Part shown: positions 22,791-35,058 of the stretch, piece by piece
Numbering within the stretch: position 1 is the first letter of the stretch
Layout: every line of letters starts with the position of its first letter
Assembly (NCBI RefSeq): GCF_036850765.1
Contig: NC_089493.1
Span: 270,159,534-270,223,533 of the forward strand
DNA: 64,000 bases
Direction of reading: 5' to 3'
DNA from: Saccopteryx bilineata
Lineage: Eukaryota; Chordata; Mammalia; Chiroptera; Emballonuridae
Notes under the pieces: model-generated
Told to the model about the DNA's origin: nothing
Databases searched by the model: none
Seen by the model: the letters and a program-made list of their open reading frames with translations, nothing else
Program-made: the position numbers and the translations under genes

Positions 22791-23770
22791 TGTTTGTAAT
22801 GATCCCACATTTCAGTGGATGAAAGTATTTATTATTTTGGGAAGAAAAACATCGGCTGAATTAATGGCAGATTCTGAATGGGCACTGAGCCGCGTTCAGA
22901 GCACAAGTATTTCCAGTGAGGTGAGGCTGTTGAGGTTTGCTTGTTTCCTGAGCTCTTACGAATTAGCAGATTCTAAACCGGCTGTTTTCAAATTACACGC
23001 CATGGGTGCCTTCCCCGAGTGTCTGTTTCTCTCTGCCAAGTCTCAGCTTGTAACCTATTTTCGAGCTGAGTCCTGAACACCCCCAAACCAATGGAATGAT
23101 AGCAGGTACCACCTTTAATTACAATATTTTCACAAGAACATGTTCAAACTTGAAATAGGGACCAGGCTAGAGAAAAGGGAAGGTGAGAAATAAGGAATAG
23201 AAAAGTTTGTGTTTTTATTTATTTTTTTTAGTAAGTTGCTTGAATGAATAAGTTGCTTAGTTTCTTGTTGCTTTTCTCCCAGATGGACAAAGGGAGAGCA
23301 CAGTGCTGCTCACCAGAGCCATCTGTGGGATGACAGTGGGTGACAGGGCGCAGTGTTAAAGTGCTCCCATGTGAACCTTTTGCTGTTCTCTTGACCCTCC
23401 TCTCTGGTAGTGAGCATATTGAGTGTTAATTACTATCCTATGGATGGCAGACTTTTTCTCTAAAAAGGACCAGGTAGCACTCCTCTGTGACCACATAGGT
23501 CTCTATAATAATTCTTCGGTTTGGGGTTTGTTTTTTTAAAAAATAAAAATAAAAACACAACACTTTATGATGCAAAAATTAATCTCAGCTTTCAGGCTGT
23601 GCAGAAACTAATTACGGGTCAGATGTGGTCTGTAGCCTATAGTTTCCCAGCTCGTGCCCTGGAGAAAGATGGGGAATCCTGGGTGCGCAGGGTTGTGGGG
23701 AAGCCAGCGTGGTTCTCTCTTTTCCTTGCTTTGTCTGCAGGGGTCCCTGGAGCCTAGCTCTCCTATGTGA
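22791..23770. other. unique sequence, no gene seen
   Basis: A 121-codon frame (22711-23076) crosses ordinary sequence with no recognisable domain or splice context. Nothing else seen. Confidence 0.4.
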
Positions 23771-24345
23771 CGTAATGGTGTGAAATGATGGTGTTTCCAG
23801 TGGCAGGCCTGCAGGGGTAAATGCTGTCTCTAATTAACCTGTTCATGCGGGGCCATCATCCCTTATCTCACACACAGTTCTGCTAGGGGAGGATAAGGGA
23901 AGCGCTTAATTAGAATAACTGTTTCACGTTGCCCCTGTCTGCGGGATGAGGTATCAAAAGCCTGGGAGATGAAGCTGTCCATCGCTACGTGTCTTTGGGA
24001 GCCTCTTGATATTCAGTATTTAATAAACACGCTCAGTTATTGAATGCTATTGAGTGCGACCTCGGGTCACAGTCCGTATCCATGACTGCAACCCAAGACG
24101 TCCGGCCGGTGTAAGTTGTGGCTAGTTTCCACTAACTGGCTATCGGCATCGGCGAAGTGTAGCTCCGTGGATGCTTGCTTATTTGCCTGCTGCCTTCGTC
24201 GGAGTACATTGGATTGTGATTTGTCTTTTTCGTTTGTTTTCTGTCTCCCTAATTAGAATGTTAAGTATTTCTAATTCAGGGAGTGTGCCTCATACTTCCT
24301 TCAAGCCTAGAGTCTGTTGGAATATTATTGCAATAATTAGAGGAT
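23771..24345. promoter_or_regulatory. possible conserved non-coding block
   Basis: Repeat-free, with paired homeobox and GATA-type cores ('gtctctaattaacctg', 'cgcttaattagaataact', 'cccttatctcac', 'aggataaggg', 'gtctccctaattagaatg'). This density of TAATTA in otherwise mixed-composition DNA is enhancer-like. Inference only. Confidence 0.28.
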
Positions 24346-24349
24346 GGTT

Positions 24350-24885
24350 TATTTAAATAAAATATGCATAACAAAATTGACCATTTTAACCATAACAGTT
24401 ACCATTTTAACTAAGTGTCATCACGTTATTGCGTAGCCATCGCCATCGTCTCTTTCCAGAACTTTTTTAATCTTTCCAAACTGAACCTCCATGCTGCCCA
24501 CTAAATAATACTACCTTATCCCTCCTTCCCTAAAACCTTCGCAGCCCGCATTCTGCTGTCGACCTCTATGCGTTCGACTACTGCAAGGACCTCCTATGAG
24601 TGGAATCATTAAGTATTTGTCTTTTTTATGACTGGCTTATTTGACTTAGCACAATGTCCTTAAGATTCATCCGTGTTGTAGCATGTGTCAGAATTTCCTT
24701 CCTTTTTAACACTGAATAGCATTTGTCTAATCCATTTGTCCATCGATGGATACCCGGTCACTTCTACCTTTTAGCTATTGTAATGAATGCTGCTATGAAC
24801 ATGTGCAAGTCCCTGTTTCAATTCTTTTGTGTATCTATGCCCAGTGACTATCATAATACTTTTGAGACTGCCAGTGTAACAAATT
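24350..24885 (-). mobile_element. L1 3' region, antisense
   Basis: It runs from 'gcataacaaaattgacc' through 'gattcatccgtgttgtagca' to 'aatgaatgctgctatgaaca', the usual antisense order from the 3' UTR to the ORF2 end. Confidence 0.75.
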
Positions 24886-25009
24886 GTTTTTAAGCTCTGT
24901 GGTACTTTAAATATTTTTACCCTACTTTTCTATGCCATCTATCCTAATGAGATAAATGTTATCATAAAGGGATCAGTTACTCACTACGATAAACAAAAGA
25001 GATCGATGA

Positions 25010-25195
25010 GCACAAACAAACATTTATTTATTCTGTGTGCCAAGCATTAGGCTTAGTTCTTTATGTGAATTCATTTACGAAGACCCACAGTATGTTATCT
25101 GCATGTTACAGAAGAGGAAACAATGGCTTAAAGAGGTTAAGAAATTTGCCTGAGGTCACACAGCTGGTATGTGGCAGACAGGGTTCATTATTGTA
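25010..25195 (-). mobile_element. MIR SINE, antisense
   Basis: 'cagaagaggaaacaatggc' followed by 'gaggttaagaaatttgcctg' and 'ggtcacacagctgg' is the antisense MIR core, fairly well preserved. Confidence 0.8.
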
Positions 25196-25324
25196 TATAC
25201 CATTCAGAAGAATGAATTTCATTTATTTACGTCATTGTATTCTTGGCATGGTTAGTGGAAGGCTTATCATTTTCTGTAGCCTGATACCATTTTTGAATTT
25301 CAAACTCAAATGATATAAAATGGC

Positions 25325-25378
25325 ATGTAAAATTATTTGAAAGCTCTAAAGTGCTATACAAATGTAAACTATTAAGAT
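25325..25378 (+). mobile_element. MIR tail fragment
   Basis: 'agtgctatacaaatgtaaac' followed by 'tatta' matches the 3' end of MIR-type SINEs. Confidence 0.35.
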
Positions 25379-25379
25379 T

Positions 25380-27834
25380 AAACCTAGAAGTGTACAAATG
25401 TTAAAAGCATATGGAACAGAAACCATCTGTATTTTAAACTGGTCTAACTAAGCGTTATGCAAACCAACGAGGGCCCGCCTTCGTGCTCTGGTTGGAACAT
25501 TGTTTCATATACTAGTCTATTCATCTCACTTCTAATTCTGTCAGGACTGGCACTGCTTTTTCAACTGCCGTTAGAAATTACATGACTTTTTTATTTTTAC
25601 TTAAGTTGCTGGGAATACACCACATTCTCACATAGTATTTTTTATCACTTATCCTAACTTCAGAAGAGGAACCATACCGTCAGCCATCTTTGAAATCCCA
25701 CAAGTCTTTAGGCTAGGCCTAGATGCCAAGGAGCTAAATAGTATCACGTGGAAAAGCCATTAGTCTTCATTGAGTCATTTTAGAGGACAGAGTCGAGGCC
25801 TTTTTGTGTGTTTAGTTTCCAGAGGGACAGATTTCAGTTCAGAATAAAATGCACAGATGAGCAATGGTGGACCGGAGGCCTTGCAAAGGAGTAAACTCAA
25901 TGTCAGCAGGAGCATTCAAGCACAGGCGAGAAAGCCTTAGTCAACAGTCAGGTGAAGAGGATGCCTACACTAAGGCGCTCGGTGTACTGCTCTTCAGTCT
26001 TGGTAGAGCCATGCATTCATTCAAGTGTCCTGAGAACTTCATTGGAGCTCTTGTCTCCTGCGGTATTGTTTTCCTCTGCACAAGGCAGCAGCTGAGAGGT
26101 TTCGCCTGGTTTATCTGCTGTACCAGGGGCTGGGTAGAGGTGGCTTGTACGCAGAAAATCTGTACAGCAGATCCAACTCGTGGCTGAGGAGACAACAGGG
26201 TCCAGCTTTCCGATTCAGAGTCACCAGGCAGACCGTATACAAAACGGGACTGACAGTGAGCAAAGTGTCTGAAGTGGTTCAACAAATTCATATTGATTGT
26301 CTGATTTATTGACTTCCCCTCTACCCGGCCTTATTGGAACTCCCCCAGCATCCAGCCCTGGAAGACTTGCTGTTTCAGTGTAACATTTGACTTGAATGAG
26401 GACTTAGGTATTTGGCACAATTGACGTTCTCTCCTCTTTACTGATTAATGTGGCTCCAGGATCAACCAAAGTTAATGCAAATAGTGAAATATTTGCTCAT
26501 CTGGAGACCAAAAGTACTTAAAATTCAGCGCAGGTAGAATTGTTTGTTTAAGCGTCAGGAGGACCAACTTGGTAATTTCAGTTGCGTGTGTTGGTCCTTA
26601 TTTTGTTTTGGTAGGAACTGAGTGTTGGAGACTTGGCCTGGAAGCCAGCCTGCAGCATTGACGTCTGGTGCTGACCGCAGGAGCAGTCCCCTTTCCGCCG
26701 GCGAGGCCTGGCCCACGTTCGTGGCTGTGATCTCAGGGGAGGGCTCTCGGCCATGGCTTGGGTTTATGACTGGGAAGCCTGCCTCTCGTAAGGTGGGGGA
26801 AGCAGAGCCAAAGTGACCCCGTGGAATGTGAGCTTTGTGGGGACTGTCAGATCCAAAGGACCCATCAAGGTCAGGGATGTGGCCCAGCCTGAACTGGCAC
26901 CAGCGGGCTTTGTCAGAGCCAGGTGTCAGAAACGGGTAAATATCAAATTGTATCTGATTAAAAACAGGAGGAGGCAGAGCTCCCCTTACCTACCCTGAGG
27001 AGCCAAAGTCAACCGAATGGTGTTTGGGTCCAGATGACTCAAAAGCCACAGTCTCATGACTCAACCAAAGAAATATTCAAAACTAGTCTGAAATATAACA
27101 GCATGTTTTTAAAAGTATGCTATCAAATACATTTATCTTTGGCTAAAAAAAAAAAAGAAAAAAATTATTTTTCTCTTAAAATGACTAAATATTCATTAAC
27201 ATGGTAGAGTATAAGATAAATCCCTCTTATAGAATGTCAGATTGATGATTTCTCTTTTAAGTAAAAATCTTGGCAATAATACTACATAAATGTTTGATTT
27301 GGTACAGGGCTCTTGGTTGAATTTATTGTCTATTACATGGGGAAAATACTGAAATGGGAGAAAGAAATAATACTCATAAAAACATCAAAGTTATATATAT
27401 ATCTGAAAATGACTGGTTATATAACAGTTTTATCAGTGAGATATTGGTAAGACAAAGGAGGAATAAGGATGGCTCAAGTGGGTCCCCAATAATGCAATCA
27501 TGAAGGTATCAAAATAAAATCAAAATGGAGGTATCTACATCCTGACAGGAAGGCAGATAACACAGTATATACATTTGTCAAAGCTCAATGGACTATTGTT
27601 CACTTAACATCAGCACATATTATTGTGTGCAAATTATATTTTAATACCAAAAAATAAAAAAGGTCAAATTAACTTTGTATTGAGCAACAGTTTAGGAAAA
27701 AGGTTACTGTATTAAGCAATTTAGGGAGAGAAATTTCCCAGCCTTCAGGAAACTTGCAAATCATCGGTTACCCCTGGACACAAATGTAAGAAAAATAGTT
27801 GATTATCAAGGTGAAGTAATTCAACAATGAGTGA
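25380..27834. other. unique sequence, no gene seen
   Basis: Short frames at 25864-26291 (both strands) and 26622-26998 carry no recognisable domain, and acceptor/donor pairs do not line up with them. Most of 27000-27834 is AT-rich. Confidence 0.4.
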
Positions 27835-28000
27835 CTCATAGAATTCTAGACCTGGATGGAGACTTTTCAGACTGTCATCCCTCCACTTTTAAATAGAAAA
27901 ATAGAAAAAAAAAAACTGAGACTCAAAATATTTTATAAAATCGTTCAAAGAAAATGAGAGGATTACACCAGGTGGCAGGACCATAAGCTTCTAGATCCTC
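27835..28000 (-). mobile_element. ancient MIR/L3-like SINE-type fragment
   Basis: 'agaattctagacctggatgg' followed by 'aaactgagactcaaaat' and 'caccaggtggcaggacc' resembles an old antisense mammalian repeat core. Subfamily uncertain. Confidence 0.35.
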
Positions 28001-28269
28001 CCTTCTCCTTTGCCATCTTGACTTCCTCCTCCCAGCTGCTAACGGCCCCCACGGGTTCGTTTTCAGTTCCCTTTGGCTTTCTCTTTATGTTGTACTCTCA
28101 TGGATTTATTAATTTCAGTGTTACTATTTCTTCACTCAAGTAGTGAATACTTTCAGGTTTCTGCCATTTGCCCAGGACCTTCTTATGGGTGGACAGTGAG
28201 CAGTGAGCCAGACGGACTCAGCGTCTCCCTCCCAGAGCCTCTGTGCCACCAACAGGGCACATGGAGCCC

Positions 28270-28633
28270 AGAGAGGGACGTCCAGACCAATCTTCTCACC
28301 CAGTCCAAACTCCACTGCCCATCAGGGCGGCACCTCAATTTCAACATGGCTATAATCTCATCTTCTTCCCAAGTCATCTCTGTCTTCTGCCTGACTTATG
28401 TGTGAAGAATATTTTCGGTTCTTATTGAACCTCTAGGTTAACCAATTTCCAGTTTTTTTTAAATTCTAATAAATTGATTTTACTCACATACCTGTTCATA
28501 CTCTCATTTCCTTGCTTCTTCCTTGGAATGTTCCAGCAACTTTCTAACTCCTCTATCTCCTATTGTCCCTAATACTCATTTATTCTGCACACCACTGCCT
28601 GATTAATTTTCCTAAAACACATCAACCTCTTCT

Positions 28634-28672
<39 letters not shown>

Positions 28673-29055
28673 ATACACTCACACATACACTCACACATTC
28701 ACACACACTCTCCCTCTCTCTTCCTTGGATCTCATTTTCCTTTCATATAAATGGAATCTGGCAGTAAAGATGATGGAAAGCATGACTCCAGCTTCCCTCT
28801 TAAATCTTCTTACAGGTCCCTGCACTTTCTCCAGCCCCATGGACTCGGCTGCTCCCTAGCAGGCCCCCAGTCTCTGCCCTGTGCAGTTGCTCACCGTTCC
28901 CCCCCCCCTGGACTCAGCAGGCAGCTCCCCCTTGCCTGTCCCCATCATCAACCCCCGTGTACAACCCCCTCACGGCCTTACCTAAGAGACCTTTTTTAGT
29001 CTGGTCCACACGATTCTTTCCTCCTTTGAATGCACTTGTCTCTTGCTGGCTGGCA
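28270..29055 (+). mobile_element. L2 LINE, sense (decayed)
   Basis: The pyrimidine-rich L2 text is recognisable: 'cacctcaatttcaacatgg', 'ctgattaattttcctaaaac', and 'cttacctaagagacc' near the 3' end. An AC microsatellite interrupts it. Confidence 0.45.
28636..28709. repeat. (AC)n microsatellite, imperfect
   Basis: About 15 pure AC units followed by ACTC/ACAT variants. Confidence 0.9.
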
Positions 29056-29089
29056 TTGTTGGTATTCTCTTACTTTTTTTATTAAAATA

Positions 29090-29340
29090 TCTCAGTGGAT
29101 TTTCATAGAATGACATATCTTCACTAAAAAAAAAAAAATTAAAGTGTACAGAGGAGTAAGGAGAGGAAAAACCACCTGAAATCCTTTCACCCAGAGAGAT
29201 CAGTTTTCAGCTTCCCTCCAGAACTTTGTGTATATACAAACCTGTATGAAGTCTCTATGTTTTTCTATAAACAAGATCAAATGCTGGGGTTTTTTTCCTG
29301 TTGATACATTCTGTTGCTTTTTTAATGTTGCTCAATAGAA
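29090..29340 (-). mobile_element. old L1 3'-UTR, antisense
   Basis: 'tccagaactttgtgtatata' and the flanking text resemble the antisense 3'-UTR of old L1 elements, the same type as 20680-21140. Confidence 0.45.
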
Positions 29341-29979
29341 AACTAAACTGTAATTTTCAGTGCGTAGCTGCAAGGTATTTCATTGTTTGGCTTTACCGGA
29401 GTCTAAGCACCGCTGGTTTATTTTTAGCTTGCCTTCATCCCAACCTGAGCAGGGACAGGAAGGAGGTCGTTCTCCCCGTCCCCGCCCATGTGCTGAGCAG
29501 GGCTGTATACAGTGCAAGTGACTAGTCTGTCACGGACCCTGGCAAGAACTGTTTGGGACACATCACTCCATGTTTTGGGGACCTGAAAAAATTGTTTGGA
29601 GATCTTGAAAAGAGGTTAGAGAGGACTGACCTAAAATCCACAGTAAAGTTGTAGCCTTTTTGTTGTTGTTACTGCTTTAAACAGCGTTGTGCCTCCATCG
29701 CCGGTGAGCAGGCCATTTGTTGTTCCTTGTTACATAATCTGCAGAGAGCGTCTTCACTGAGAAAGCAGCGCATTCGTCGTTGTTTCTCTCTCACAAGTGG
29801 CGAGGAGCAGAATCTGCTCTGCGTCTCTGCTCTGTGTCTCCCAGCACAGACCTCATGCCATCACTAATTAGCCAGAGCACTCCTCGCCAAAAGCCCTGGT
29901 GCCTGGGCTCAACAGGAGTCTGTTTTTCCCATGGAAAGGATGAATGGAGCCTGCCTCTCTGTCTAGGGGCACCTCCGTA
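29341..29979. other. unique sequence, no gene seen
   Basis: No repeat family or exon recognised. It leads into the CpG-enriched interval. Confidence 0.4.
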
Positions 29980-30470
29980 AGACACGTTGAGAGCCGTTCT
30001 CAGATCAGCCAGGGCAGTGCAACGTGCCGCAGCCATGACGTGCTGTTGGCTGCCTCCCGTCCTCGTGGAGCGGGATCTCCACCAGACTGGGCCTTTGTGT
30101 GCGGAGCGAATGCCCGACCTACGCGACCAGCCACTTCCGTGTTCTTCTCAGCCTCCTTCCTACCATTCCGCATCCTGGCTTCAGAAACCAGCCCAGCCGT
30201 CACGCCCTAGCCGCTTGTGTTAATGATGTATGCAATTAGTAGCCTATGCCAGTTCATTAGGGAAATAAAGGAAGGGAAGAAAGCAAGGAAGGCCGCGAGA
30301 TTGTCTGCCTGGCACCGTGAAGTGGAGCTTGACGGGAACATCCTCACTGCCCCTCCCCGTTGCCCCTCCGGTCGCGTGTCTGCGAGCCTCTGTGCGCGTG
30401 CGCGTGCGCGTGCGCGCGCGGTTTCCCGTGTTCCCGGCTCTGCCACTTGCTCAGTGGGGGGACGTTTTCT
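29980..30470. other. CpG-enriched patch
   Basis: By eye there are roughly 25 CpG outside, and about 10 more inside, the GCGTGC tract, while flanking DNA is CpG-poor. The middle (about 30200-30290) is AT-richer with 'tgcaattagtag'. It could be a non-coding promoter or enhancer, but I see no defined transcription start. Overlapping frames reflect GC content. Confidence 0.35.
30391..30421. repeat. alternating GC/GT tract (Z-DNA-prone)
   Basis: An almost unbroken purine-pyrimidine alternation of repeated GCGCGT units followed by GCGCGCGC. Such tracts are the classic sequence for left-handed DNA. Confidence 0.8.
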
Positions 30471-31999
30471 TAGCTGAGCAATGCACATATTGCTTGGCAG
30501 GTGGGCCTGCTCAGATGCACTGACTGTTGTTTCAGCACTGACAGGGAGCATACATCATGCAGGCCCATTATGCCAGCGTAAATCCATGGTAACCTGTTCA
30601 AAGGGGTACAACCATCAAACAAAGTGTGTGAGTCTTAATAGGTGATATTTTTGAAACATATAATTGGGATCTGAGAAGTAATTCGGGGTGACAGGCCACT
30701 CCTTCTGCCATCCTAACAGAAGCTGGGCCTACACCAAAAATACCACTCCTGTCATACCACCCAAAGATGACTGCCATTCCTGCTCAGCTCCGGGCAGCTG
30801 TGCGCAGTGTTGTCTGTGCCAAGAGACTGTCTGCGCAGGAGAGAGAGCCTTCAGTCTTGAGGTTGTTGCTGTATGCCTTGGTGCTCGGTACTACTGGCAC
30901 CAATGTTCCTGGGCTGTCAGCGGAGAATGGCGGAGCTGCCCTCCTTAGCCTACCCCTAGGAGCTTAGGAGGGACCCAGGCTGTGCTTTGGTATTGGGCAG
31001 CGGGCAGATAAGCTTCTGAGCAGAAATTCCTGATCTTTATCATGAAGAGAAGCTATTTTTCATTTCCCCACTGGACTCCAGTGGGAGAATGAGATAATAA
31101 TAAAATCCCGGGGCCAGCATGTGAAAGGACTTGGCATCACGGTCTGGCTGCTCCCCTACAGAGAAGGCGGACATGTGTTTGCCAGCAACTGAGAGACGCA
31201 GCGGGTAGAGCTGGCACAGCACTGGTTACAGACAGCACTGTTTCCCAAGTTCCCAAACCAGGCAGGTGGAGGAGCATCTTACACAGGTTGTCATGATGAT
31301 TGTCTGCATTTTGGAGTCATGATGCACAGCCTGTGTTCCTAACTCCCACTGCACAGACTGATCGCAAGGTCTACCCCACTGCACTTTCTGCTGCTCCACT
31401 AACGCGTGTTCTTGAGGACAGGCCCCTGCCTCGTTTGCGCTGAGCAGGGTGCTAGTTTCGTGGTGGGTGCAGAAAGAATGAAGGAAGGATGCTCATTCGT
31501 GAAGAGAAAAAGCATGAGCAGGTCACTGTGGAGTTGGCTTTTCTTTTACCTTCTTGATTTCCAAGAAATCAAAACTCTGGTATTTATTTCAGTGTGGCCT
31601 GCCAACTAGATTAAAACTGGGCGGCAATATTGTATTACTTGATTTTCCTTCTGCCAAGCAACAAACTGGTGTCAGTGCAGCCTAGTCGGCCTGCTACAGC
31701 GTCGACGTTTTCTCTCGCTGCAAAGGAACTCATTTCCTTAAAGCAAACCAGGAAGTGTTCTCATGAGACCCAGGACCTTCTGAACTAGGAGGGCCAGTGG
31801 GGGAGACCTAGGAATGTGAGCAATAGCAGTCAGCATTTAGGCAAGTTGTGTTCCTGATCGGTAGGAACATAAGCCAGGCAGCAGGTGGGAACTGTGAGAG
31901 AGGTAGCCTCCTCACACTCTCGCTCTGGCCCTGCCACCGCTCTGCCGGTTTCACCATGTGCCTATGCTTTTACTCAGCAGTGTGGTTGGTTGTGACACA
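30471..31999. other. unique sequence, no gene seen
   Basis: Short frames at 30688-30967 read through a Cys-rich or Leu-rich sequence depending on phase, and neither is recognised. No repeat family assigned. Confidence 0.4.
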
Positions 32000-32165
32000 G
32001 AAGTGTGCTGACATGGAAAGTTTCATAAAAGCAGAGACTTTGGTGCTGCATCCCCAGACCTTGTAAGTCACGCAGCCTTCGGTGGAGCCTGGGAATGTGT
32101 GCTTTTGAAGTGTTCCCGGGTAGTTTAGATGCAGTCACTCTGTGGACTTGGGTTTGGGGAGCACT
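32000..32165 (+). mobile_element. MER5-like hAT MITE fragment
   Basis: 'gtggagcctgggaatgtgtg' followed by 'gtgttcccgggtagtttaga' resembles the middle and right part of MER5, in which a 'gggcccaggaatctg' word precedes 'aagctccccaggtgat'. Confidence 0.4.
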
Positions 32166-32409
32166 GAGTAGAAGACACAATACTGAGAACCTTAGCGTTT
32201 CCTTCAGTCTTGCTGCTGCCTTGGGCAATGACTGGTATGTCCTTCCTGGGTCATCTTCCTAAAGCCTCGTGATGTCTTAGGTAGGCGCTCAGAGGGAGCC
32301 TCAGGGGCGCCTTGTAAGACGTAAAATCAAGAGGCCTTTGAACCTCTTTTAGAACTCTCTGCATCATGAGTTCTGCCTCTGAAATGTTTTTTTTTAATGA
32401 CTTAAGGTT

Positions 32410-32650
32410 CAAATTAAAAGGCTTTCTTGAGATATACATCATCACATAATGTTCAACACACACAATTTCGCAACGTTTGTATATTTACAACCATTTAGTA
32501 CATTGTGCAGCTATCGCTACTATTTCATTCTAGAACATTTTCATTCCCAAAAAGAAACCGCCTACCCATTCCTCCCTACCTGCAGGGCCTGGCAACCACT
32601 AGTCCACTTTCTGTCTCTAGGGATTTGCCTTTTCTGGGTATTGAACCTCT
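32410..32650 (-). mobile_element. L1 3'-UTR fragment, antisense
   Basis: 'aggctttcttgagatataca' then 'agaacattttcattcccaaa' is antisense L1 3'-UTR text, as at 17196. Confidence 0.7.
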
Positions 32651-33048
32651 GAGATATTCTAAGCTGCCTGGACCTGATTCCAGTTATGTTTTGAAATATC
32701 TCCAAGGAAATTTCTTTAAGGTTCCAGCAAGAGCTCCTGGTTCTGACATGTTTTATGGTCAGAGAGATTTCACTCCTGTCTAACTTTTATTTACTTCTAT
32801 AGTGTTGGCTTCTACAGTGTTACTTATATCCACTTGTTTGTCTTCTCTGCCTCTCCCTCATTGTTTCGCCAACTCTGAGGTCATTTATAGATTCAAGCAT
32901 CATTATCAAGTCACCTCCAACTTGTCTGTGAGATGAATGATCTCAGTATTCCTCAGACCCTGCTCCGCTTTACCCAGTACTTTCTCCCGTTCCCTCTTCC
33001 CAGTCATCGCAAACCCTTTTCCCTGAGGTATATGCCTCCATTGGTGTC
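32651..33048. other. unique sequence, no gene seen
   Basis: A pyrimidine-rich stretch leads up to the hAT element; nothing else recognised. Confidence 0.35.
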
Positions 33049-33056
33049 CTCTATTC

Positions 33057-33625
33057 CAGTGGTCCCCAACCCCTGGGCCACGGACCAGTACCGGTCTGTG
33101 GGCCATTTGGTACCAGTCCGCAGAGAAAGAATAAATGACTTACATTATTTCTGTTTTATTTATATTTAAGTCTGAACTATGTTTTATTTTTATTTATTTA
33201 TTTTTTTTTTTTTGTATTTTTCTGAAGCTGGAAACAGGGAGAGACAGTCAGACAGACTCTCGCATGCGCCAGACCGGGATCCACCCGGCACGCCCACCAG
33301 GGGCGACGCTCTGCCCACCAGGGGGCGATGCTCTGCCCATCCTGGGTGTCGCCATGTTGCGACCAGAGCCACTCTAGCGCCTGAGGCAGAGGCCACAGAG
33401 CCATCCCCAGTGCCCGGGCCATCTTTGCTCCAATGGAGCCTTGACTGCAGGAGGGGAAGAGAGAGACAGAGAGGAAAGTGCGGCGGAGGGGTGGAGAAGC
33501 AAATGGGCGCTTCTCCTGTGTGCCCTGGCCGGGAATCGAACCCGGGTCCTCCGCACGCTAGGCCGTGTGAAAATATTTTCTGACATTAAACCGGTCCATG
33601 GCCCAAAAACGGTTGAGGACCACTG
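33057..33625 (+). mobile_element. non-autonomous hAT element with 8-bp duplication
   Basis: The inverted termini are cagtggtccccaac at the left and gttgaggaccactg at the right. A perfect 8-bp duplication, ctctattc, lies at 33049-33056 and 33626-33633. The left arm carries 'ccacggaccagtaccggtct' and the right arm 'aaaccggtccatggccc'. The middle is occupied by a SINE, so the hAT itself is only about 190 bp of the span. It encodes nothing. Confidence 0.92.
33187..33565 (-). mobile_element. long Rhin-type SINE, antisense, 5'-truncated
   Basis: T-rich tail, then the GC-rich body with two copies of a 'ccaccagg...gcga(c/t)gctctgccc' module, then the antisense B box 'ggaatcgaacccgg'. It stops at 'ctaggccg', where the copy at 49125 continues for about 30 bp to the tRNA 5' end. 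About ten mismatches separate the two over roughly 350 bp, mostly CpG decay. No target duplication was found. Confidence 0.9.
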
Positions 33626-33639
33626 CTCTATTCCATTTC

Positions 33640-35058
33640 TTCCCTCCTCCTCCAGAACTGACTATCTTCACTTTTTTTTTTCCTTCAACCTACAGAAATA
33701 TTCAGGAGTTCACACTTTCAGAAAATTGCTTCGATCCTGCTGCCCCTCAAGGTTCCGTTCTATTTTCCTCATTCCCTTCACTGTCAGACCTTTTGAAAGC
33801 ACAGTTTGCTCTCGCTGTTGCTGCTGCTTTTCCACTCACTCCTACCTACCTCTGCACACTCATGATTGTACCTTCATTACTTGACTGAAATCTCTGTCTT
33901 CATGGTTCATGGTGTCATCTATTTGCCAAGCCAAGGAGCCTATCCTGATCCCTTTCCCGGTAACTTTAGACATCACAGGACCCAGTTGACTATCCTTTCA
34001 TCTTGAAACACTCTTTGGGGGGTGCTTCTGTGATACTCCGTTCTTCTTCTGCCTTGGGCTCCTGTGCTCAATGCCTTCCTAAATATGGAGCCCCCCCTCC
34101 CCCCGGTCTACGTTCTCCCTGTCCAGCCTCATAGCACCATCTGGCTCCTAAATATGTGGATAACTTCCAAAACTATCTTCCCCACTTGGATGTCCTGCCA
34201 GCTTCTTAGACCCACGGCTCGAGACAGAACTCACACCCTGGCAGGCTTTCTGTCTTCTCTGATTCTGGCCATGGCGTGACCCAGGGTTGAAAATTGGACT
34301 TTTTTTTTTTTTTAATTTTCAACTCCTTGGTTGCCATAGCTGACAGCCACCATATATGTAGTCTTTTTTGTTGTTGTTGTTGTTTTGTTCTATCTAGGCT
34401 TTATTTCTTCATCTATGATTCTTCTGTTCAATGCCGTCATTTATTGTCTCTTAACCTGCACTATTGCCAGGCCCCCTTCTCTGTCCCCCCACCCTTTCAT
34501 CTTACACATGACTGCCAGATACCAGTCCTCCATCGAGGCTCCTCTGTATGTCATTGTCATAGGCAACAGTCATTTGAGTCCCTCTGAGCCTGCTGAATAC
34601 ATTCTGTACTTCGCAGCCTCAGTTGTAAGGCCTACAACTGGAACCCTGGCCTCCCTTCCAACCAGTTTTCATTCTTCTGCTCCATATTTGCCTCCGCAAA
34701 ACACTGATCATTCTTTCCTCCATAAGTTCGTATTTCCAGGCCCTGGCTTATCTTGTATTATTTATCTAAAATGATATCCTATATTTCTGCCAATATGATC
34801 TTATGTATGAAATTCTCTCATACTTTCAAATCCTTTGTCTTTCATGACATTTTCTTGGAGTTTCGTGTGTGTGTGTGCGCGCGCATGTGTAAAGGTCACT
34901 TGGGCACCTTGGTGTGTATTTCAGTTACATGCTTCTCTTACCCAGTCCCCTGAAATTAGGAGCCTTGCATTTTCCTCATTGTAGCTCCTATAACAGTTGA
35001 TAGAGATAGAATATCTTAAATACAGTGTATTATGAATAAATATTTGAGTGAGTGAATT
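33640..35058 (+). mobile_element. L2 LINE, sense (decayed)
   Basis: A long pyrimidine-rich element. 'aaactatcttccccacttgg' followed by 'atgtcctgcca' matches the reverse-transcriptase region of L2, and 'tgaataaatatttgagtgag' at the end (35032-35051) matches its terminus. Frames of up to 147 codons are not intact L2 ORF2. Confidence 0.55.
34866..34890. repeat. (GT)n/(GC)n microsatellite
   Basis: GT units passing into GCGCGC inside the L2. Confidence 0.8.

Noticed and set aside
33179..33884. Several long frames on both strands around 33.2-33.9 kb
   Set aside because: They are translations of the GC-rich SINE, repeated at 49149-49492 and 61616-61912 because the same SINE recurs.
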